From Maribacter sp. (GTDB lineage: Bacteria > Bacteroidota > Bacteroidia > Flavobacteriales > Flavobacteriaceae), in contig JABDKZ010000484.1 in the NCBI GenBank assembly GCA_013001935.1, positions 1 to 11,011 of the forward strand: 11,011 nucleotides of DNA. The letters are read 5' to 3'. Position numbers and translations under genes: made by a program. The notes beneath the pieces are model-generated. The model was not told the DNA's origin, searched no databases, and was given only the letters and a program-made list of their open reading frames with translations. Below, one piece after another: positions 6,691-11,011 of this stretch (the stretch's first letter is position 1; each line of letters opens with the position of its first letter).

Positions 6691-6704
6691 AGGTTCTATA
6701 TTGT
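6673..6704 (+). promoter_or_regulatory. Candidate Bacteroidota-type promoter for the GCS2-CBS/AstE operon
   Basis: TTTG at 6673-6676 is followed after 20 bp by TATATTGT (6697-6704), an imperfect match to the Bacteroidota -33 TTTG / -7 TAnnTTTG consensus with suitable spacing. Transcription would start near 6711, giving a leader of about 45 nt before the ATG at 6756. The -7 box lacks one T of the consensus, so this is a plausible site only. The -33 box lies inside the nested inverted repeat, which would let a DNA-binding protein block it. Confidence 0.35.
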
Positions 6705-6755
6705 GAGGAATAAAATATATTCCGGCCAATCAGGTCTAGATTAACATCAATAATA

Positions 6756-8606
6756 ATGGGAGAATTAAACGTTGAAAAATTAATAGGAAACGGGAATAAG
6801 CCTGTTTACATAAAACATCTTATGTCAGACATTAAGGCCTTGGAGTATATGCTCGAAAATGACATGTTTGAGAAAGGTGTGATAAGAATAGGCGCTGAAC
6901 AGGAGTTTTGTTTGGTGACCGAGGAGTGGGAACCTGCCAATAAGGCAAGCGAAATATTGAAAGAGCTAGACAAGGACTATTTTACATCTGAAATTGCACT
7001 GTATAACCTTGAGATTAATCTAGATCCCTTGGAATTGGAAGGGAAATTCTTTTCCACTTTACACAAGAGTCTGAATTCACTTCTGGATCAGGCAGATGCC
7101 GCTGCAAAAAAGCATAATACGAAAATCTTGTTGACCGGTATATTACCTACGATTAGGACAAAGCACATTAGCCTTTCTTATATGACTCCTTTAAAACGGT
7201 ATAAGGTATTGAATGAAGCTATTAAGGAAGTTAGAAAGAACGACATAGAACTACATATTAAGGGAGTTGATGAACTCAATTTAAAACATGATTCAATACT
7301 TTATGAAGGGTGTAATACCAGTTTTCAGTCTCATTTGCAGATAGATCCCGAAAATTTTGCCGACACGTATAATTGGGCACAGGCTATTGCCGGCCCCATT
7401 CTTTCAATATGCACAAATTCTCCCTTACTAATGGGACGCGAATTATGGGAAGAAACCCGTATTGCGCTTTTTGCCCAAAGTGTAGATACCAGGGCAAGTA
7501 CTTTTGTTTTGAATGAAAGAGAGCCAAGAGTAGGTTTTGGTAATAACTGGGCACAGGGCTCTGTGGCCGACTTTATTAAAGATACGGTTGTAGGATTTAG
7601 AAGCCTAATAACCACGGAGCTTGATTCGGATAGCATGACCGATTTGGAAAACAATAAGACTCCAAAATTAAAGGCGCTTAAATTACACATTGGTACGGTG
7701 TACAAATGGAATAGGCTATGTTATGGAACTACGGATGGCAAACCCCATATTCGTATTGAGAACAGATACATTCCCTCTGGCCCATCAACTGCGGATGAAA
7801 TCGCGAATATGATGTTTTGGGTCGGCGTAATGAAAGGAAGGCCTAAAAAATTTGATAACGTTCATACCAAAATGGAGTTTAAGGATGTGAAAAGTAATTT
7901 CTTTAATGCGGCAAGATATGGGATGGCTTCCCAGTTTTATTGGGACAACAAACTTATATCAAGCCAAGAACTACTATTGAACCATTTATTGCCAATGGCA
8001 TATAGGGGATTGTATAAGATGAAAGTCGCCCCAGCTGATGCGGAGTATTATTTAAAAATTATAAAACAGCGAATAAAATCTAGAAATGGTTCAAGATGGA
8101 TTGTAGAAGGTTTCCGGAAACTTAAAAAGGAGTATAAGACACCGGATGCGCTCAAAATATTATGCGCAGCCATGTCTGATAGACAGCAAAAAGGATATAA
8201 TGTTGATGCATGGCAATTACCAAGAGGTGCTGAATTCCAGATACCTAAAAGTAACAGAAAAGTAGGGGAGCGCATGATCATCAGAACCATTACTGCTCAG
8301 GAAAATGATAGTATGGAACTTGTTTTGAGAATGATGCAATGGAAAAACATCCATCATGTTCCTATTCTTAATGACAATTTGGATTTAGTGGGTCTATTAA
8401 CATGGACCGATGTTGGCAAATATTTGGATCAACCCAATAAACACGGGCAAAGCATTGAGAAAATCATGAAGAAAAATTTAATTACGGTGACCCCAGGAAC
8501 ACCTTTGGAGGAAGCCAAGGACTTAATGCAGACTCATAAAATAAATTGTTTGCCTGTGGTCCGCGATAAAAAATTGGTTGGTATAATCACCTCCAACGAC
8601 TTATAG
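6756..8606 (+). CDS. GCS2-like carboxylate-amine ligase fused to a CBS domain pair
   Basis: A 616-residue cytosolic protein. Residues about 20-470 resemble the GCS2 branch of glutamate-cysteine ligase-like enzymes, which use ATP to form an amide bond on a glutamate-type carboxylate. Supporting segments are RIGAEQEFCLV (44-54, acidic Glu48/Glu50), SEIALYNLEINLDP (78-91), FQSHLQIDPENF (190-201), ICTNSPLLMGRELWEETR (218-235) and HIRIENRYIPSGPS (331-344). Residues about 504-557 and 570-616 are two CBS motifs (HHVPILNDNLDLVGLLTWTD and NCLPVVRDKKLVGIITSNDL), a Bateman module that in other proteins binds adenine nucleotides or SAM and regulates the partner domain. The protein ends at the second CBS signature, and an AstE-family gene begins 3 bp after the stop, so the two are almost certainly co-translated. 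The amine substrate is unknown; calling it gamma-glutamylcysteine synthetase would go beyond the evidence. Confidence 0.85.
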   Translation: MGELNVEKLIGNGNKPVYIKHLMSDIKALEYMLENDMFEKGVIRIGAEQEFCLVTEEWEPANKASEILKELDKDYFTSEIALYNLEINLDPLELEGKFFSTLHKSLNSLLDQADAAAKKHNTKILLTGILPTIRTKHISLSYMTPLKRYKVLNEAIKEVRKNDIELHIKGVDELNLKHDSILYEGCNTSFQSHLQIDPENFADTYNWAQAIAGPILSICTNSPLLMGRELWEETRIALFAQSVDTRASTFVLNEREPRVGFGNNWAQGSVADFIKDTVVGFRSLITTELDSDSMTDLENNKTPKLKALKLHIGTVYKWNRLCYGTTDGKPHIRIENRYIPSGPSTADEIANMMFWVGVMKGRPKKFDNVHTKMEFKDVKSNFFNAARYGMASQFYWDNKLISSQELLLNHLLPMAYRGLYKMKVAPADAEYYLKIIKQRIKSRNGSRWIVEGFRKLKKEYKTPDALKILCAAMSDRQQKGYNVDAWQLPRGAEFQIPKSNRKVGERMIIRTITAQENDSMELVLRMMQWKNIHHVPILNDNLDLVGLLTWTDVGKYLDQPNKHGQSIEKIMKKNLITVTPGTPLEEAKDLMQTHKINCLPVVRDKKLVGIITSNDL

Positions 8607-8609
8607 CCC

Positions 8610-9833
8610 ATGATTACAGACCTGAATCTGCAAAAAGCGATTAAGACCAAGCGTATTATTGGCCATATAAAAGGAGATCTTCCAGGACCTACCCTGATTT
8701 TTTTTGGAGGTATTCACGGCAATGAACAATCCGGAGTTACTGCACTTGAGCATGTTTTCAAGGCATTGGGGAAGGGTCCATTTTCGTGCAAAGGGTCAGT
8801 TTATGGTATTAGGGGCAACATTCCTGCGTTGTCAAAAGGGAAGCGTTTTGTTGACAAAGACTTAAACCGCATTTGGACACATTCCAGGATCGATAACATC
8901 AATGCCAGGTCAAAGGACCAACTATCTGTTGAAGAAAAAGAATTGGAGACCATCTATGCATTGATTTCAGGGATTTTGGAAAATGAAAAAGGACCATTCT
9001 ACTTTATAGATTTTCATACCACATCGAGTAAAACCTTACCATTTATTACCATTAACGATGCCTTAATCAATAGAAGGTTTGCCAAACTTTTTCCCGTACC
9101 TATTATTTTGGGTATTGAAGAATACCTTGAAGGCCCGCTTTTGAGCTATATAAATGAGAAAGGATACGTTGCAGTAGGTTTTGAATCTGGCCAACATACC
9201 GAGGAAGCCTCCATAAAAAATAGTATTTCCTTTACTTGGTTAACAATGGCTTTCAGTGGGTTTTTGAATAGGGCCGAAGTAAAGAATTTCAAGAAGCATT
9301 ATAAAAAGCTTCAAAAATCTGCCCAATATAATGCAAACTTTTATGAAATAACCTACCGCCATCGCCTTAGTGACACAAAGGATTTTAAGATGATGGAAGG
9401 GTTTAGGAGTTTTGAGGAAATATTGGAAGGCACTCCATTGGCCATTGAAAAAGACGAGTTTATAAAAGCTGAAAAAGATAGCATTATTTTCATGCCACTA
9501 TATCAAGAACAGGGCGAGGAAGGGTTTTTCTTAATTCGAAAAACACCAATCTGGGCCCTCACCTTATCCGCTTTTTTGCGCAGGAGCAATTTCGGGGCAT
9601 TGTTGCATATATTACCCGGGGTATCATGGGCCAACAAAGAAAAACAATCGCTTTTGGTCAATACTAAGGTGGCACATTTCTTCACAAAACCCTTTTTTCA
9701 TCTTTTGGGCTATAGGAATAGGGTACTCGATAAGACCCATTTTGCGATGAACAATCGGGAACTGACTGCAAAAAACGAGATGTATAGAAATACTTGGTGG
9801 TATCGAATTACGACCAACAAATCAATCAAATAG
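8610..9833 (+). CDS. Succinylglutamate desuccinylase/aspartoacylase family zinc hydrolase
   Basis: A 407-residue zinc hydrolase of the AstE/aspartoacylase branch of the M14-like carboxypeptidase fold, which cleaves N-acyl amino acids. Zinc-site residues are visible in GGIHGNEQSG (His36, Glu39) and DFHTTSS (His136). DLNRIW (84-89) matches the substrate-binding Asp-x-Asn-Arg motif, and GFESGQH (190-196) carries the predicted catalytic Glu192. The N-terminal 300 residues cover the family. The remaining hundred or so residues (from FFLIRKTPIWALTLSAFLRR to the end) exceed typical AstE length and form a basic, aromatic-rich tail of unknown role. No signal peptide. The gene starts 3 bp after the GCS2-CBS gene, has no Shine-Dalgarno motif and probably depends on translational coupling. 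No other genes of arginine-succinyltransferase catabolism are present, so the substrate is probably not succinylglutamate. Confidence 0.88.
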   Translation: MITDLNLQKAIKTKRIIGHIKGDLPGPTLIFFGGIHGNEQSGVTALEHVFKALGKGPFSCKGSVYGIRGNIPALSKGKRFVDKDLNRIWTHSRIDNINARSKDQLSVEEKELETIYALISGILENEKGPFYFIDFHTTSSKTLPFITINDALINRRFAKLFPVPIILGIEEYLEGPLLSYINEKGYVAVGFESGQHTEEASIKNSISFTWLTMAFSGFLNRAEVKNFKKHYKKLQKSAQYNANFYEITYRHRLSDTKDFKMMEGFRSFEEILEGTPLAIEKDEFIKAEKDSIIFMPLYQEQGEEGFFLIRKTPIWALTLSAFLRRSNFGALLHILPGVSWANKEKQSLLVNTKVAHFFTKPFFHLLGYRNRVLDKTHFAMNNRELTAKNEMYRNTWWYRITTNKSIK

Positions 9834-9847
9834 ACGAGGCTTTATGT

Positions 9848-11011
9848 TTAGTCTAAAGAGGGTTGCCAAAAGTTGTCCTCTTCGCGAACATCTGCCATGA
9901 GTTGGGAAGGGTCGATCAGTATCCCCTTTATTTCGCCTAAAGGCTTGTTAATAGAAAATTCATAGCTAGAAAAGGCCCAGGGCCAATCAGGCAATGTAGT
10001 TCTCTTAATATCGCCATAGGGGTTTTCCTTCTCACCACGCATCATTCGTAGCGGTGTGTAAAAAGTTTCACGGGTACCATCGGTATATACAACCAGAATG
10101 TCCAAAGGCATAGGCATTAACCCTATACGCTCCATTTTGATTTTGGTTTTGTTACCGTCTTCCAACACCTCTTTGATACCATAATCTATGGTATTTGTGG
10201 TCTGTGTCCAATCTGTCAGATACCAATCCAGCTCCATACCGGATATCTTCTCAGCAGTTCTTTTGATGTCATTGGGCGTCGGATGCTTAAACTTATAATC
10301 ATTATAGTATTTTCTAATCGTCTCCATTAATTGATTCTGTCCTATGATATACCCCAACTGGGCAAGGAAAACGGCTCCTTTACTGTATGCAGATGCACCA
10401 TAGGCGTAATTATGTTCATAGCGATCAGCATGTGTAGACTGGGGTTGTTCTTTCCCTGACAAGGCTAAATTACGATACCCTTTATAGCTGTTTTCAAAAG
10501 GATTGCTCTTGTTTCTCCCCATTATCTTGTTCATGCATAAGGTCGAAATAAAAGAGGTAAAGCCTTCATCCATCCACTCATGTTTGGCTTCGTTGGTCGC
10601 CAAGATCTGCTGAAACCAAGAATGGGCCAACTCATGTGACATTACACCGATTAAACTACTTAGTTTACGACCACCGGTTATTAGCGTGCCCATAGCATAC
10701 TCCATACCGCCGTCACCACCATGAACCACCGAATACTGCTTATAGGGATATTTGCCTATGTTCTTGCTAAAGAACTCCATGGCTTCCGCGGTTTTTGGCT
10801 GAAGCTTTTTCCAATTCTCGATAATCTCGGGGTCGTTCTTATACAAAAAATGAAGCGTTGGACCATTATCCATTTGCAGGGTATCGTGCAGGTATTCCGG
10901 ATCAGCGGCCCACATAAAATCGTGTACCATGGGGGCTTTAAAATGCCATGTCAGCGTTTCCCCTTTTGCTTTTTTAACCTTGGATCCCGCAGCTTCATAG
11001 CCATGACCTAT
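9848..11011 (-). CDS. M1 family metallopeptidase, C-terminal part (5' end beyond window)
   Basis: The frame stays open from the stop at 9848 to the right edge, giving 387 visible residues. The first ATG in view (10930) is internal, because the preceding codons read ETLTWHFKAP, normal M1 sequence before MVHDFMWAADPEY. M1 aminopeptidases remove N-terminal residues from peptides. The fragment contains the exopeptidase motif as GGMEYAMGT (101-109; Tyr in place of the Asn of GxMEN), the zinc motif HELAHSW (126-132) with the third ligand Glu149 eighteen residues later in WMDEGFTSF, and the transition-state Tyr209 in AYSKGAVFL. The region after about residue 250 (ending ...EEDNFWQPSLD) is the C-terminal domain. 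The N-terminus, including any signal peptide, is missing. It converges on the AstE-family gene with a 14 bp gap. Confidence 0.93.
   Translation of the reverse strand: MGHGYEAAGSKVKKAKGETLTWHFKAPMVHDFMWAADPEYLHDTLQMDNGPTLHFLYKNDPEIIENWKKLQPKTAEAMEFFSKNIGKYPYKQYSVVHGGDGGMEYAMGTLITGGRKLSSLIGVMSHELAHSWFQQILATNEAKHEWMDEGFTSFISTLCMNKIMGRNKSNPFENSYKGYRNLALSGKEQPQSTHADRYEHNYAYGASAYSKGAVFLAQLGYIIGQNQLMETIRKYYNDYKFKHPTPNDIKRTAEKISGMELDWYLTDWTQTTNTIDYGIKEVLEDGNKTKIKMERIGLMPMPLDILVVYTDGTRETFYTPLRMMRGEKENPYGDIKRTTLPDWPWAFSSYEFSINKPLGEIKGILIDPSQLMADVREEDNFWQPSLD

Noticed and set aside
6677..6702. Sigma-70-like TTGACA with TATATT in the divergent region
   Set aside because: The spacer is only 14 bp, too short for a sigma-70 promoter, and Bacteroidota use a different consensus; the TTTG/TAnnTTTG-like reading was preferred.
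7331..7705. Open minus-strand frame of 124 codons inside the GCS2-CBS gene
   Set aside because: It is antisense to a well-supported coding region, has no recognisable domain and no promoter or start signal of its own.
9831..9855. TAGAC...GTCTA inverted repeat between the AstE and M1 genes as a terminator
   Set aside because: The stem is only 5 bp with a 15-nt loop and no U-tract, and it overlaps both stop codons, so it is probably chance.
1..11011. Defence island, CRISPR array, insertion sequence, phage or tRNA-linked integration
   Set aside because: No tandem spaced repeats, transposase, integrase, toxin-antitoxin pair or tRNA was seen; gene content is ordinary chromosomal flavobacterial metabolism and proteolysis.

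Overview
The window looks like chromosomal sequence from a marine-type Flavobacteriaceae bacterium (phylum Bacteroidota). The grounds are a low-GC base composition, lipoprotein signal peptides on several predicted exported proteins, starts that mostly lack a Shine-Dalgarno sequence, and gene families typical of flavobacteria: an S10 carboxypeptidase-like protein, a DUF1080 lipoprotein, an rnpA-S41 protease pair, and a GCS2-CBS protein next to an AstE-type zinc hydrolase. The genus cannot be fixed from sequence alone. I see no rRNA, tRNA, CRISPR array, insertion sequence or phage gene. All long genes look intact except the last one, which is cut by the window edge.

Layout: (1) Positions 1-134 are a short AT-rich stretch with inverted repeats and possibly the last 33 codons of a plus-strand gene. 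(2) Positions 135-3483 hold a compact minus-strand operon, transcribed in the order S10 serine carboxypeptidase-like exported protein, PqqB-like metallo-beta-lactamase-fold lipoprotein, fructosamine kinase family protein. The first junction is 18 bp and the second is a 20 bp overlap. (3) Positions 3484-3741 are a 258 bp divergent intergenic region. (4) Positions 3742-4614 (+) encode a DUF1080 (3-keto-glycoside hydrolase-like) lipoprotein with a cysteine-bearing C-terminal tail. (5) Positions 4622-6614 (-) are rnpA followed by an overlapping S41 C-terminal processing protease. (6) Positions 6615-6755 are a second divergent control region with a nested inverted repeat and a plausible Bacteroidota-type promoter. 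(7) Positions 6756-9833 (+) are a tight two-gene operon: a GCS2-like amide ligase fused to a CBS pair, then an AstE/aspartoacylase-family zinc hydrolase. (8) Positions 9848-11011 (-) are the C-terminal part of an M1 metallopeptidase whose reading frame runs off the right edge.

How the genes may work together: the left operon joins exported peptide hydrolysis, a secreted MBL-fold hydrolase and cytosolic repair of glycated amines, but no shared pathway is proven. The most suggestive functional pairing is the GCS2-CBS/AstE operon. One product is predicted to make an amide bond to a glutamate-like carboxylate under nucleotide control, and the other to hydrolyse an N-acyl amino acid amide, which would be a make-and-break pair for an unidentified small molecule. 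Both convergent gene pairs (4614/4622 and 9833/9848) are separated by only 7 and 14 bp, so there is no room for ordinary intergenic terminators.
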